Origin: Psettodes erumei
Lineage: Eukaryota; Chordata; Actinopteri; Pleuronectiformes; Psettodidae
Reading direction: 5' to 3'
Assembly: GCA_016785225.1 (NCBI GenBank)
Contig: JAFBJZ010000949.1
Coordinates: forward strand, 809,001-873,000
Length of the DNA: 64,000 nt
The notes beneath the pieces were generated by a model that did not search any database, was not told where the DNA came from, and worked only from the letters and a program-made list of their open reading frames with translations. How positions within the stretch are numbered: position 1 is the stretch's first letter; each line of letters opens with the position of its first letter. Both the position numbers and the translations under genes were made by a program. Of this stretch, positions 46,740 to 60,387 are shown one piece after another.

Positions 46740-47480
46740 TCACGCCTGGACCCATCCCTGACAATGTACCGGGTTATTGCGGCCGCTGCATTGCAAAATT
46801 ATCCGAGGCGTGTGCGTCTTTACGCACGATTTCATCATTCCACAGATGGGTTGAGTTGGAGGAAAGATGTGAGCGCCATTATCGATTGGGGGAGCATGAG
46901 CCGCCTGCGGGCCACTCTTGGATTCATGGCAGGTGCATAGGTCACCCACACGAAAGCTGCAATTTCACGGCCCCCATTGTCTCTGCTGATTACTGCTTTG
47001 ATCACAGGAATCAAGAGCGCGAGACTCTCCTAAACCTACTGCGGAGTCCACGAGCTCCTGAGCTGAAGAGGTCATCATCATCATCGTCATTATGGCCATC
47101 ACCATCATCTGCCACATTATCACCATAACTATCGTCACCAGCAGCAGCAGCAGCATCATCACAAGTTGACCATACAGACCCAGGGCGCCTTGTGTTTTCT
47201 CAGCCGCGTTGCCCTTTTATTGATTGCGCGGCTTAATTTTAATTCGATTGCGCGAGTGTCAAAAAATTCCGCAAGAATCATCCTAGTAATGAGATAATCA
47301 AAGTAATATATGCAAATCAGTTATGTTGCCATCTTATCAAAGCCGGAGTGCCCCCCCTTGAGTCTGAAGAAGTCCATTTATTCAGTTAGTGGCAATACCT
47401 TGCGCAAATGGCGCGATGCAAATGACAGTTGATTAGACTAAATTAAGAACCTCGTTTCTCCCTGACCTTGTCTGAGTTTT
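46740..47480. promoter_or_regulatory. candidate conserved non-coding element upstream of arx
   Basis: Two unique-looking blocks around an (ATC)n/CAG patch at 47073-47160. The right block has a POU octamer ATGCAAAT (47310-47317), GAGATAATCAAAGTAAT and TTAATTTTAATTCG. Enhancer role inferred from texture. Confidence 0.35.
47073..47160. repeat. (ATC)n and (CAG)n triplets
   Basis: CATCAT-type triplets from 47073 and five CAG units near 47140-47153. They code for nothing recognisable. Confidence 0.8.
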
Positions 47481-50382
47481 ATGTAAATTCTTTTTTTTTC
47501 TTGCCTTAATGTGATAAAAAAGCATTTTACACCTTGGCCTTTATAAATCTGAACAATATTTTCCGTGGTCAGCCTCAAATAACTCACTCTGTCAACAGCT
47601 TGGATGATTCTCTGCCCGTCTCTTTTCTGTCCCTCGTTCGGTCTCTCACAAAACCTCAGTATATCTTGACCTCGGTGCAACTCCCACAGGGAGAGAAAGT
47701 GTGCCTGTATAACTTCCTTGCTGTGGGGGAGTGTGCATTGAAGGTAGACTAGGTGTGTGTGTGCCTCCGAGTGTGTCCGCGTGTGTGTGTTTACACGATT
47801 ATGTGTACTCATGTGTGTACCATAACATATTGTCTTAGGGGACGGGGAGTGCAGTCGACACTTCCTCTCTGTGGGGTGTGTGAGGCCTGTAGATGGGAAA
47901 GGAATAAATCCAATATAGATTGCAGGGCTGCGCTGCCTCCCGCTGGGGACCCTCAGACTTGCAGGCCAGGATCGAAGTGCTTTTCTCCCCCTAAATTGGC
48001 CTGAGAGGAGCAGGAGCTGCCGAGCTACACCCCCAACACTGGGACTGCCTACGACCTAATGACGGTGCCGGCGGACGGACGCACGCGTGCGCGTGCGTAC
48101 ACAGCAGCAGAGCCGTGCGCGCGCGTGCACATACACACCAGAATTCACGCACACAATCATTCCCAGATTGATATAACATCAGTCACACTCTTGCGCCAGT
48201 CAAACACACACTTGGATGAGAAAACCACACAGATATAAACCCACCCTCCTCGTTTTCCCTCCTCGTTGAACACACTCATTCCTTGTCCAAAGACCATTCA
48301 CCTCAAGTTTCCCTCTCCACATCTCAGACTACCCCTCAAAACTACCTATCTAAACTGCAGATTTAGAGGAGGCATCCTCGCTACCTGTCCACACACTTCA
48401 GAGGGAGGGGTGAATAGTATAACTGGCACCACAACAAGTGTCTGAACTGATACACACTCCTGCCCTTTGGTTCCCCTACGAGGAAAACACCAGCAGCACC
48501 CCAAAGCCATTACGCTTCCAGCCACTGTCATTTTGGTTCTGTCCAGGGAGCTAATTCTATTTGTGATGAGGTGTCTGATGTGTTGCTGGGTCGGGTCCAG
48601 AGACAGCGTGACAGAATATCCTATAGGCAGGCAATTGTGGCTCAGTGTGCCTCATTACCTGCTCACAGGGAATTTTATGTTAACTACAGCATGCCAGAGC
48701 AAACGCTCATCTCCAGAGGGTAACAGGTTGCAGAGATCAATACAAAGAACCATGCATACATATTCACAACTCTGCCCTTTTTAACTGACAGCAGGAATTG
48801 CTTGGTTTTCTGGCTGCTGGTTTGAATACCACATTAGCAAAGTGCTTAGAATCACTATTTCCAGCTGCGCCTCTTATCAGTTGTGTACAGTGAATATAGC
48901 TGCATTACAAGTTCTGTGAACAATATTACAACATTCTTCTTGTGGGTAGTGGAGGCTTCATCTTTCAAAATGGATAAGCTATGTCATGTTAGCGCCTAGC
49001 AAGGGAGCCTTAGCATCTCACTAGCCGGCGTCACATCACAGCTATCTTGCTGTCTTGTTGTTTAGCTCAGTTTTGTAGTTAGCTTGCTGTAAGTTTAACT
49101 GTTTTGTATTTTAAAATGATATTGAATCATTTTTATGTTCAATGGTACACTCAGAAGACAGAGCCCAGTCAACTTAATTTCAAGCATCTACGTGGATAGC
49201 TGTATTTTGGTTTTGTTGGCCAGTACAGAGCCCGAAATGTCTTTTCTCCTCATATATTCTCCTCTGTTAGTGGAGTAATTTTTGGCTCATTTGAACCTAC
49301 TAAGTCATGTCTCATCATGCATCATTGGCATTGTGTCCTTCCTCATCCACTCCAACTTTTGCTGTACAGTCCCCATCTGTTCTCTGCTTCTGTCTGTCTT
49401 CTCTGCTATTTTCCACTTTGTATTTTCTCCCTTTCGTCTTCGTCACGCCTCTCTTGTCTCTTGATGCTGATACACCTTTCACCTTGTTGCCTTCAATCCT
49501 CCACTTGTGTCTCTGCCATGATGCATTGCTTCATGTTTTCCCTCCATCAGCTTGACTGTGGCTATTTTCATGTCCTATTTTGTTTAATAACTCATCGGGG
49601 GCTCTTCAAAAAGCAACAATTCAATTCATCATTGCTATTCATGTGTACAGCATATGCACTGCCATTATTGAGCACATGTGCACAACAACAGAGGGAGATG
49701 CATACTAAATAATACTAAATACATAAATGAAATGACAGCTACATGCAGTACATGCACACAGGCCACAAATAGATATGCAACAAAATCCTTTTGACATCAA
49801 TAATTGGTAAATCCTCTGATTAACTTGTAAGAATTGTCCTTAGAGTGCTTAAGTAATTGTGTTTGTGTGTGTCCCTTTTTATTGCATGCACCCCCTCTCT
49901 TTAAAGCACATCTTTATAACCAAGCAATTCCAAAGCAATTTTCTCTGTGGGAGGAGAGTGTAATTTTCTATTCTGTGACACTGTGATGTGTAAGAAACTG
50001 GGAGCCGGTGCTAAAAGGCGTCTGTGCTGTGTGTCTTGGTGTGGGTGTGAGTCGCTTTAATGGCCAATGCAGGGCGGGTGGTGGCGGTGGTGAGCGGGTG
50101 CATGTCATGAAGGCCGTCATTTAATGACTCCCAAATAGTGCCCTCCTCGTTAGAGCTATCGTCCTGGAAACACGAGGCTGTGAACCAGGAGAGCGCCACA
50201 CGCTGCAACAGTCTTTTATCTTCATATTAAACCATTTGCATAACATTACAGCGATAGATGGGATTCAGGAGATACTCAACCTACTCAGGGAGAGACAGAG
50301 GGAAAGAGAGTGGGCACAGGAGACACAGAGAGGGTATACTACATGTCCTTGCAAATCTAATCAGCGTTAAATGGAGCTGTCA

Positions 50383-50383
50383 G

Positions 50384-50416
<33 letters not shown>

Positions 50417-51560
50417 TGTGTGTGGTGCTGGATGGCTCATGTCAGGAGTCATTTAACAATAAAGTGCAATAGCTGGTAACAGGGCTGTAATTACAAAATA
50501 CAAGAATCCAAGCTATTCCTTGTTAGATGTGACATCCAAATACAGCAGTTAGCTAGCAGTGATACACAAGATGAGGCCAGGTGCTAACAATCCACACATC
50601 ACGTGCATGTCCTCACTCATGTCCTTCACAAAGTTAAGTTTAAATCTTTGGGGTTTTTTTTTCTTAATGTGTTGAGTAAATTGTACATAGTTATAGAAGC
50701 TCTAAAGAATACAAAGAAGCAGGCAATCAGAACAAATTGCATCGCTATCATTTTTTAAAAATTGCTGATGTGGTTTGCAACGATGGTGGAATTTTGTGCG
50801 ATATCAGCGGACTAACAAAAGACTCAATTTCACATTGTGTGTGTATGTGAAAGATCCATCCATATGGTAGATTATGTGGTGTTTTGCCTTGCTTTTTCGT
50901 ATCTCACAGCTGGTCTTCCCTCTGCTGAAAGACGAATAAAGAGAAGACGAAAGAATCTTATTACTGTTGAGAAACAAGAGCAGGAAAGTGTGTAAGCACG
51001 CACTAATTAGTTGTTGCTACTTGGTACTGCCTGATTAATTTAATCAGAAGTACACTTGATCTATATATAAATATCGGTATGAATGTAATATATCTGCCAG
51101 ATACAATGCACTGCTTAGGCTCTGGTCTTGTTCGAACCCCCGTAACTCCATCCTTTTAAGGTTCGAGCATTGTTTGAGAATCCCTTAATGTATTCTCGAC
51201 TGTAGAAATGAAACATATTGTAAAGGTGCATGTTGGAAGCCTCAGTTCTTGCTTAAGACATAATACTATCGTGTTTGCTCATGTTAAAGGCAGTGCACAC
51301 AAGTGGTAAATCCACATGGGTGACATTAATTAATGTGCTTAATGAGACCTCTTCTCAGCAATGCGTGGGCATGTACAAACTTATTGACCCTGTAAAGGTC
51401 AGAGTACAGGATGAGGGGGGGTCACAAAATATCACACACGTACATAGCATGCATGTGACAGTATGTCGGCACCGTCTGCTATGAAAGACGTGATCGCATA
51501 TCGCATCACAGAATAGTCTTGTAACTGTGTGTGTGTGTGTGTGAGGAGAGAGAGAGAGAT
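50383..51560. repeat. two TG tracts
   Basis: TG at 50383-50417 and TG then GA at 51524-51560. Confidence 0.85.
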
Positions 51561-52199
51561 TGCCTGTTTATGCATATGGGGATAGACTCTGCCAGGTGAG
51601 TGTACCATTTACCATCAAGCCATTGAGTTCAGCAGGCATCTAATAACAAAGCATTTATGGCCCACTTACGCATGCATAGATATAACTGTCAGTAGGCAAC
51701 AACAGTCTCCTCTCTCCCGTCTCCATCTATTCCCGCCTCTCTTAAAACACACAGACACCATCCGGATTGGACCCCAAATACTCTAGAATTCTATCATCAG
51801 ACTCAGGGATGAAATTAAAATCACTCATTTTCTTTCTCCATACAAGGAGCAGATCAATTTCCGGGGACCGGGACGTGATATTTTCCTGCCATTGGGCTTT
51901 CTCGTCTTCGGCACAGCACCCTGACTGCCTGCCAGCGGGGGGCCCGGGCCTGACTGCACGCCTCGCCGGAGAACAGTTACTTCTGCCGCGGCGAGTTTAT
52001 TTGCGCCTCGCTATGAGAATTGCCATCATTTACCCTTCCCCAACACCTCCCAAAAAGAAAGAAATAGACAAGAGGGGAAAGCGAGGCAAGAATGAGAAAG
52101 GCAAAATTGATTCTTTTTGATACATGCTGCATGGGGGACATTAGGCACCCATCGTTTGACCATCTATTTCGAGAAATGAACAGAATAAATTTTGCTTAA

Positions 52200-52400
52200 T
52201 GTATAGGGCCTTTGGAGGTCTTTGCTGTTGTTCCTATCAAGAATGAATTGCTCGCTGCAGCATGAAGAGGTTGCCCCGTGTGTATTATGCTGGTTTTAAG
52301 AGAAGTCAATTAATAATGCAGCTGCATAGGAGTGATAACTCACTTTAAATAAAACAGTAACGCAGCGTGTGTTAACAGTGACAAATTCAAGGGCAGCCTG
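52200..52400. promoter_or_regulatory. candidate conserved non-coding element
   Basis: Repeat-free sequence with GTCAATTAATAATGCAGC and TATTATGCTGG motifs. Only texture supports a regulatory role. Confidence 0.25.
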
Positions 52401-53481
52401 ATCAACCGGTGGAGCATTAAATGGAGACTCTTGTGTTACAGTTTTTCTCGTTTGCTTACCTGGTTCCCTCAGCAAGAAACGCTATAGGCTCGACTGATTT
52501 CTCAAAGGACAGACACTTTAAAACCCTTTTTCCAAATCCATATGCAAAAGTGGCCAAATCAGTCACTGTACTACATGTTCATTCAGCCCAACACATACAA
52601 CCAGTACAACATACCCAAGTCATCATCGCCCAGTCTCAACTCTGACTCTCTGACTATCCACCAGCTGTGCCGTGTGGCACATGTCCTTTGCTACTGTAAC
52701 ATGTGATGTCTCGGGCCCATCAGCTTTGTTGATGATGCAGGGCCTAACCTCACAACACCTCACAGAGATGTCTGTTAGTATCTCTAGTGTCTAAGAGGCA
52801 GTCATGTAGTCCAAGTTTTTGGTTGCTTGTGTGTGTATGTTAGAGAGCCAGAGAGTTGAGAGAAATGGCATTTTGAGAATGTGTGTGGAGTTTTGAGCAA
52901 ATGGGGAATGGTTTCAGAAAATGCACCTTAGCAATCAGGAAAACTGCAAATAAATAAATAAAGGTATAGGCCATAGCAAATTTGGGATAGTAGAATCTCT
53001 ATTCAGTAGATTTTTTTTTTGGGACGTGAGATTGTGCATGACACAACTGTTTGCGCAAGCAGTCCAACGGGAGGTCACCACAATTTGACCATGATGACTA
53101 TCAGTGTAGTCACTATGTAACATATTGTGTCTGTTCCCATAATTAACAGTATGCTAATTTCCCTTACTTACTTCTAACAGACATAGGTTTATATTTGTGT
53201 GACTAGCTGTAATGATTATAATAATCTAGTATATAGTTTGTTTGTCCGTGTCATTACTAGTATAGATGCCTGTAACCTGAGAACCCGTTATTTATGAGAT
53301 GCCTATTTTTTTCTTCGTGTGTTGAATGCGTCCTATTTGTTACTCGTGTTGCACTTTTAAACTTTTCGTACTACTTTTTGTAGTCTCCATTCTTGTTTGT
53401 CTTGGCAGTGACAGCGGCCCTTGTTTGCGCACATTTGGGCAACCCGGTCCAGTCCGCTGCTGCGTCACGGGGCCTGTCAAT

Positions 53482-53516
53482 GCTTAATTAATACCATACC
53501 GAGGAAGAGTATAAAT
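53482..53516 (+). promoter_or_regulatory. hgd core promoter: HNF1-like site and TATA box
   Basis: TATAAAT at 53510-53516 lies 164 bp before the hgd ATG. TGCTTAATTAATACC just upstream (53481-53495) resembles an HNF1 site, which would suit a liver/kidney catabolic gene. The transcription start is probably near 53540. Confidence 0.5.
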
Positions 53517-53679
53517 CCAACCCCCCTCTTCACTCGGTTCACATCGGCATGCACGCTCGCTGCGGTGGACTTAGGTCGAGGTGAATGCAAGAGTAAGAGC
53601 CAGGCAAAATCTGCAAATCTAATTCCTAACCGCTGAAACACGCCAAAGAGCTGCGAGGAAACTTTTAAAAGACACCGCA

Positions 53680-56600
53680 ATGGATGGACTCAAGGTAAGA
53701 CAGCGTGTTACTTTTTTATTCCTCTTTTTCCAAAATTACTTCTAGTACTGGAAATGCTCATTTTCCAGTGGTTAGACTGCGTATCTAACAAACCAATAAG
53801 TTTCAAAATAGCCTCACATGCACGAACGTGCAAACCAGCTGTAGTTTCACACTATGTGGGAGGAATAAAGGAAAATGTGTACTTCAACTCCTTATCCGTA
53901 TATCCTGCACCAGACGCGCAAAATTAAACCGTTCACGAGCCATTGTAGCTGTAACGCAAGCGGACCGGCGCACTGAAGGGAGGCGTTCCCTCCGACCAAT
54001 CACAGCGCTGCATTCAGCAGCTGCCCAGATGTGGGCTGAGATGCCTCCACAGGAGCACAAACATATTTAAGGGCTAAAGATTCTTTTAAAAAAACGTTTA
54101 AAAAACATTTTATTCTGTTACTGTATATCCTGACAGTTAAAACTTGGTACCACACCTCCAAACCATTTGTTGCAATACTGGTTTTACAGTGTTTTTGTTT
54201 GTTCTTTGGTGGAAATCATGATTAAAGTGTCATTTCAGTGACACCAGTTTTTAATGGCCTGTTGTACTCATTTTCAACCACATTCATGCTTATGTCTGAA
54301 AGATGTAACACTGGGGTCAAGAAGAATAGTTTCAGTCCTCTGGAAAAAGTTGTCTCTCAAAATTGATTGTAAGAATGAACTTGTGTTATGATGCGTGATC
54401 CATGTCATGTAGAAATTGCGCTGGACTTGTAGCATTTTTGCCCCTTTAACTCAAAATAAAAGTGCAAGTTGAAGGAAATCTTACTTGAGACAAAATTCTC
54501 ACATGAGGGATCCTCCGAAATTGCTTTCACCCAGGCGCTTTAGACATATGGAAACCATCCATCTCTGTGAGTGTGCTTCTTGCAGACTAACAGTGACTCA
54601 GCAACATTTCTTTACCTTGGGCCAAGTTCATGTTTTTCAGTGGCAGGGAAGACATCGGCTGCTGGTGATCAGTGCCATCATAGGAGGAGAGCGGAATAAT
54701 AATCTTGCCATAATTGAAGTATTGATCGAAAAGCACTGCGGTGGATGTTAGTGCAATTAGCCTGTTTCTGTAACACAATAACACAAAAATAATAGATGAC
54801 GGCAAGGGGGGTGAAATTTGGCATAACTGCAGTTTGTTTTACCATAGATCTAATGTGAATCAATATGACAACAATTAACAAAAAGACGAGCCTTAATGAC
54901 AAGCCTTCAAATTTAATTATAACCAGCATGAACACGTTTATCCTGCATTACAATGAAGCTGCATGGTGTGGGGGTTTTTTCACTTTAACTTGCCTTGAGA
55001 GTTTGTCTGTCTGTCTGTTTCAGTACCTGAGTGGTTTTGGGAATGAGTTCTCCTCTGAAGACCCTCGCTGTCCTGGATCATTACCTGAGGGACAGGTAAC
55101 TAACACACACATAAATCACAACAAACAACATTTGATCATTTATTCATTGATTTTTGTGCTTAAGTGGTTTGCATGAATACGTAATGTGACTACGGGAGTT
55201 AAGAGGGGTGACACCAACCAAACGCTGGTGTTACTCCTCCATGTTTCACAGGAAAGTATACAAATCTGATCCCTGGAGTCGTATAGTCAGCGACAGCGTG
55301 CTTTTCCGTCTCCCATCTATTGACACATTCATAATTACATGTATATATGACATGAACATTGAGTCTGAACACAGAATGATGTCTCTACAGAACAGTCCTC
55401 AGGTCTGTCCCTACGGCCTCTATGCCGAGCAGCTCTCTGGCTCTGCTTTCACCTGCCCACGACCAGCAAATAAGAGGAGGTATCCATCTTGGTCCCGGAC
55501 ACATAAATCAGCCTGTATACATCAAATGATCTCAGACATTATGAACAACTTAGTACCATTACCTTTTCTCTTTCTCCAGCTGGTTGTACCGCATCCTCCC
55601 GTCTGTCAAACATAAGCCTTTTACTGCGGTGCCATGTGGGAATCTAACAGAGAACTGGAATGAAGTGGAGCCTGATCCCAACCAGGTATATACCAGGCTG
55701 TATAGGAAGAGTTCCTGCTCCTTAAATCCTCGCTTCAATTTTGTGACCCTGAAAACTTCATTCAAATATTAGCTTAGCTAATAGGCAGATTTTGCTATCT
55801 TTTGACAAACCCAGGCAAGCTGTGTCCCTCTGTTTCCAGTCTGTATGCTAAGCTAACTAACTGCCTGCTGCCAGTAAGGTCATAGAAGAGAAGTTCAAAA
55901 ATGTTTCATCAAATGTTGTGTTCTTGTAGGATGTCATTTTTCAGTGTAACATTTAATATTTCTCTGCACCGTTGCCTTTAGGATGAGTTCCTTTTAAACT
56001 GTCTGTAGTTACCGAGTAATTCAATTCTGACTGTGTTTGTCTTGCAGCTGCGATGGCTGCCCTTTACTATTCCCAAAGCTACAGAGAAGAAAGTGGACTT
56101 TGTGGCTGTAAGTTTAACGCTTTGTTTTCCTCCCCATAGTGTTTCATTAAATAATGTCCGTTGATTGGGGTTGTCACCGTCCTGTATCTTGCAGGGCCTC
56201 CATACCGTCTGCGGTGCTGGGGATGCCAAATCTCGCAATGGCATCGGCATCCATGTGTACACCTGCAACATGTCCATGGTTGACAGGTGAGTATGTATTT
56301 GTGTGCAAATGTACCCCATCATGTAAAAAAAAATAGATGTATTTTCACATATCAACGGGCAAAAAGAAAAAATCCTTGGTTGCGCTTTGCCAAACATTTC
56401 TGAGCTCTTCTTTTTTTTCCTGTTCCAGGTGCTTCCACAACTCAGATGGAGACTTTCTGATTGGTGAGGAAAAAGGATGTTGATGTTTTCTTGCTGTCAT
56501 CTATCACAAGAACAATGATAGCCCAATCCTCTGTCCTTTCTCACCCTCGCATTTTCTTTTCCCCGCCGCTCTCTGGTCTGTTTGTCTCTTTAGTCCCCCA

Positions 56601-59600
56601 GCAGGGTGAGATCTTGATCACTACAGAGTTTGGAAAGATGATGGTCGAGCCGAACGAGATCTGTGTCATCCAGGTGAAATCTGTGCTTTTCCATCTCCCC
56701 AGTTCTCATAGAAATCTACCACTATGTCTGCCCCAACACCCGACTTACCATATTTAGAGAGACATAGTTTGGTACTTTTCAAAAGTGACCTTAAAAATAA
56801 ATAACAGCGGGAAGAGGTTCTGAGCTACAGAAAAGCCTGACCACCAGGATTTGCGATTGCAGCACACGTGTATTTTTTCAAAACACATTAGTACATGAAC
56901 CCGTGAGCCCCCTCAGGTTCGGTACCTGCCGTATTTGATACATAACAGCACTGAATTTCCTCTCACCACCACTTTTCATGTTTTTTTTTTTCTCCAGCAA
57001 GGGATGCGCTTCAGTGTGGATGTGTTTGGAGAAACCAGAGGTTATATACTGGAGGTGTATGGAGCCCACTTTGAACTCCCTGACCTGGGACCCATAGGTG
57101 TGTGTTTGTATAATTTTTTGCTAGTGTTGATATTTGCTGTCAACGTTCATCTGCACACCAAACGCTTCGGGTTTAACACGTATACTGCACTATGTACATT
57201 AGTACATAGGGAGTAATTTCAGATACAGCCTTAATGTTATTATGTGTGTATGTTGTGCAGGAGCCAATGGTCTGGCCAACCCAAGAGACTTCCTGTGTCC
57301 AGTTGCTTGGTATGAGGATCGCAAAGTGGCCACGGGTTACACTGTCATCAACAAGTACCAAGGGAAGCTCTTTGCCTGCCAACAGGTGTTTTTTTTTTGT
57401 GTGACATTTCAATTTATGTGTGTGAGTACACTCATGCCCTGTCCACACACACTGTATGACAGGGGCACACTTGCCCTATTACCCTATTTAGGCTTGTGTT
57501 TGCTTCAGTGAACACCATCGAACCGCAACAGTGACTAACAGGAAACTGTCCAAGTGAAGCATATGATCCATTAGCTGCTCCTGCCGATTGAATTGCCATC
57601 CCTGATGATTTAATATCGAAGCGTTAGCTGTTCTCCATTCAGCAGGTTTCCGCCTCGACTCCCTTATGAGTCTTAATCACTCATAATTAGTTAAGGCGTT
57701 CTGGAGTTACAGACGGTGTACCCGTGAAGCTTTGCTTTAGAGGAAAAACCTTTCACAAGTTAAGCATTAATTTCACCATATTTCACCCGGGTAATGATCC
57801 TCCCCCTCCAGAAAAATGTCCTGTTAGGCACATAATTGGATCGACACATAATTTCTGACAGGAGGTTGTTTTTTGGGTTTTTTTTTTTTTTGCTGAGACT
57901 GGGAGTAGGTGGGAGGAGAGATTCGTCGGGGTGGGGTGGGGGGTTGTAACCGTGGAAACCGTGTCAAACCACACTGTTATTATTCGTCGTTGGAAGTACA
58001 CAAGGGTGAGATACACTCTGTTTTGGAGCAAAACAAACACTTCATCTCCCTCGCTGCCTCTACTCAAGTATTTTCCCCAGTTATGTGCTGGAGGTTAAAG
58101 GTGGAGGCTGCGGGCGGCACCTTACACGCTTTTCCTGGTGTCCACCTTTCCTTCCCCGAGCCTGGAGCTCCAATAAGGCTACAGGAGTAGGAAAATAAGG
58201 CAGGGAGGGGTGGTGGTGGGGGGGGGAGCCAGCCTCATCTCAGGGAAGATGCTGCTGCTCCCGTCTGGTCCTGCTGTTTTGTTCCCCTGCAGAGTGCTGA
58301 AATTGCTCAAATTAACTTATTATTTGCTTGACTGGGCCAATATGTTTGTGTTTTGTGTGCATGTGTGTGCAAGAGCTTGCTCTCCTCCATTTTTTCCCCC
58401 TTCATTTTAATCGAATGTAGCGGAGTTACCGCAGATGAATGTCCAAGAAATTACCCACGCAGGGTTCCCCAAAGGCCTTTTTTGTATGGCAACTACTGTA
58501 AATTGAGTGTGCGTGCTTGTTTGCTATTAGTTCTGTGCGTGAATTTACAATGACAAATCTATGTATGAATATTTGTGTGAGGTTGATTTTGTTGCAGTTC
58601 GTGTGTATGAGCTGTTCATGTGTGTACGTGAGCGCGTGTGTTTGAGGAGCATGGAGGTCACTCAGGAGACAGCTTGAGTTGTAATGAACTATATTGATTT
58701 CAGAGCTCCTGTTGAATGTCTTTTTCACAGTGACATTATCAGAACAGAGAAACTATATAAAATTGCTGTGGTTTTAACAATCAAGATAAAGAAATATCTC
58801 TGCACCCACTGTTACTGCTGCCGCCCCCAACCCCCCCACCCCATAACTGCACCCGCCGTGAGCGTCAAAATGCTCAAAGTTTGTGAAAGTTTGATTGTGA
58901 AGTCAATTACCCCATAATACCTGGAGCCTCGTATCGCAAAGAACAGGGGGAATGAAAATAGAATGAAAGAAGCACACCCTCTTTCAAAATCAAGCCCTCT
59001 TCATTATGACCATTTTTTTCCTCTTTATGTCAAGAAGTACTCTCTCTGGGAATTTAAGATTACAAAGGCATTATTCATTGTTCCCTCTTTCCCTCTGAAA
59101 AGCTCAATTTAAAGTCTTTTGTGTTTGTTGCTTGGGCAGACTCGTCTTCATTTGTTTTGTTCTGTGCTCTGTACGTAGGATTTTTCTCCTTTCAATGTGG
59201 TTGCCTGGCACGGAAACTACACACCTTACAAATACAACCTGAAGAACTTCATGGTTATAAACTGCGTTGCTTTCGACCATGCGGTGAGTCATTTCTGAGG
59301 ACGCAGACAGCACTCGCAGAGCTTTTCAATAGACATATTGCACATTACATTAATTTCTCGCTTTTCATTCCATTGAGGTGAATTGATGGCAACCCTGGAG
59401 CATACCCTCAAACGTCACATATAATGTCTCTTTCTTACCCTCCCTATAGGATCCATCTATCTTTACTGTGCTGACTGCCAAATCTACGCGACCGGGTGTG
59501 GCCATTGCCGACTTTGTCATCTTCCCCCCACGGTGGGGTGTGGCTGATCGCACCTTCCGTCCTCCGTACTATCACCGTAAGGACCGCGGAAACACACAAG

Positions 59601-60387
59601 CATTGCTTCAACTCTAAAGTGGCCCCTAGGGAGGAAAACAAGACTTCAGAAAGAAATCGAGCAGAAACAATTCTTTTTTTTAAGTTAGGTTGTTTGAATG
59701 TGGCGAAATTTGGATTTCAATTGAAACATTCTGCATAGTGAATCAAATTTTTACCAAATTACCCATAAGCCAACTTGTCTTTTTAAACAACCAGTATGAC
59801 TCTTTTCAGCTTTGGCCCCGCCACGGTACCTTTTGTCTGTTTTTACCACAGAACTATAGGGCCATCTAGTGGAAATCAGTGTTAGAACTTGCTCCTTGTA
59901 CAGTGAAGTGTACCCAGTACAGTGCTGTGTTATAGTGCCTCCTGCTTGTGACTTCAGGTAACTGCATGAGTGAATTCATGGGTCTGATCAAAGGCCACTA
60001 TGAGGCCAAAGAGGAGGGTTTCCAGCCAGGAGGGGCCAGCCTCCACAGCATGATGACCCCACACGGTCCGGACGCTGACTGCTTTGAGAAGAACAGCACC
60101 GCTGAGCTCAAACCTGAGCGGGTGGCCGAGGGCACCATGGTAAAAAAAAAAAAAGATTTAAAAATAAAATTAAACCTTACCAGACATGGGGTATTTTGAT
60201 TCTGCAGGGATTATATCTACTTTGTGTCTTCTCCCTCCCTCAGGCTTTTATGTTCGAGTCATCCTTCAGCATGGCAGTGACCAAGTGGGGTCTACAGACA
60301 TGTCAGAGGCTGGACAAGAGATATTACCAATGCTGGGAAGCTCTCCGCAGCCACTTTAACCCCAACTGGAAACCCAGTGAAAAGTAG
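53680..60387 (+). CDS. hgd: homogentisate 1,2-dioxygenase (complete, 14 exons)
   Basis: Cytosolic non-haem Fe(II) dioxygenase that opens the ring of homogentisate to maleylacetoacetate in Phe/Tyr catabolism; loss causes alkaptonuria in human. Exons: 53680-53694, 55024-55095, 55391-55479, 55580-55685, 56048-56107, 56195-56286, 56429-56463, 56594-56673, 56998-57097, 57261-57385, 59179-59283, 59450-59576, 59958-60139, 60244-60387. They total 1332 nt, 443 residues plus TAG, against 445 in human, with the same 14-exon plan. Starts MDGLK|YLSGFGNEFSSEDPRCPGS. The iron ligands His335, Glu341 and His371 and the catalytic His292 fall at the human numbering. The short first coding exon is followed by a 1.3-kb intron and the longest intron (1.8 kb) precedes exon 11; the rest are about 90-380 bp. 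No disruption seen. Confidence 0.98.
53695..55023 (+). other. hgd intron 1
   Basis: A 1.3-kb intron with no coding sequence. Unique-looking AT-rich DNA, no notable repeat. Confidence 0.8.
55765..55885. repeat. diverged copy of a dispersed percomorph repeat
   Basis: The text around CCAGTCTGTATGCTAAGCTA (55836-55855), preceded by a GGCAAGCTGTGTCCC-like segment and followed by CTGCCTGCTGCC, resembles a short repeat that I recall as very common in percomorph introns. It lies in hgd intron 4. The family name is not certain. Confidence 0.55.
57386..59178 (+). other. hgd intron 10
   Basis: A 1.8-kb intron with a G-rich patch near 57925 and 58205 and a C-rich patch near 58820. No coding sequence. 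Confidence 0.8.
59179..60139 (+). CDS. hgd: hgd exons 11-13, catalytic core
   Basis: Exons 59179-59283, 59450-59576 and 59958-60139. They encode NVVAWHGNYTPYKYNLKNF and VAFDHA (His292), PGVAIADFVIFPPRWGVAD and PPYYHRNCMSEFMGL (His335, Glu341), and MTPHGPDADCFE (His371). All metal ligands are intact. Confidence 0.95.
59859..59872 (-). promoter_or_regulatory. CTCF-like motif in hgd intron 12
   Basis: CCACTAGATGGCCC on the - strand matches 13 of 14 consensus positions. The same string is frequent in fish repeats, so occupancy is doubtful. Confidence 0.2.

Larger units (their letters stand above)
42225..53679. other. arx-hgd intergenic interval
   Basis: An 11.5-kb stretch with no protein-coding gene that I can recognise on either strand; open frames are short and unlike any family known to me. 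It holds CT/CTT tracts by the arx promoter, AAT and TCTA/TCTG repeats, two CTCF-like motifs at 45515-45553, enhancer-like islands at about 46740-47480 and 52200-52400, and the hgd promoter at the right end. 47.8-51.9 kb is plain sequence with a few TG tracts. Confidence 0.6.

Noticed and set aside
46733..47128. 131-codon Cys/His-bearing open frame
   Set aside because: No recognisable domain and its end is an (ATC)n repeat; better explained as non-coding.
51125..51185. tRNA-like GGTTCGAGC box
   Set aside because: No matching A box, acceptor stem or anticodon arm at the right spacing.
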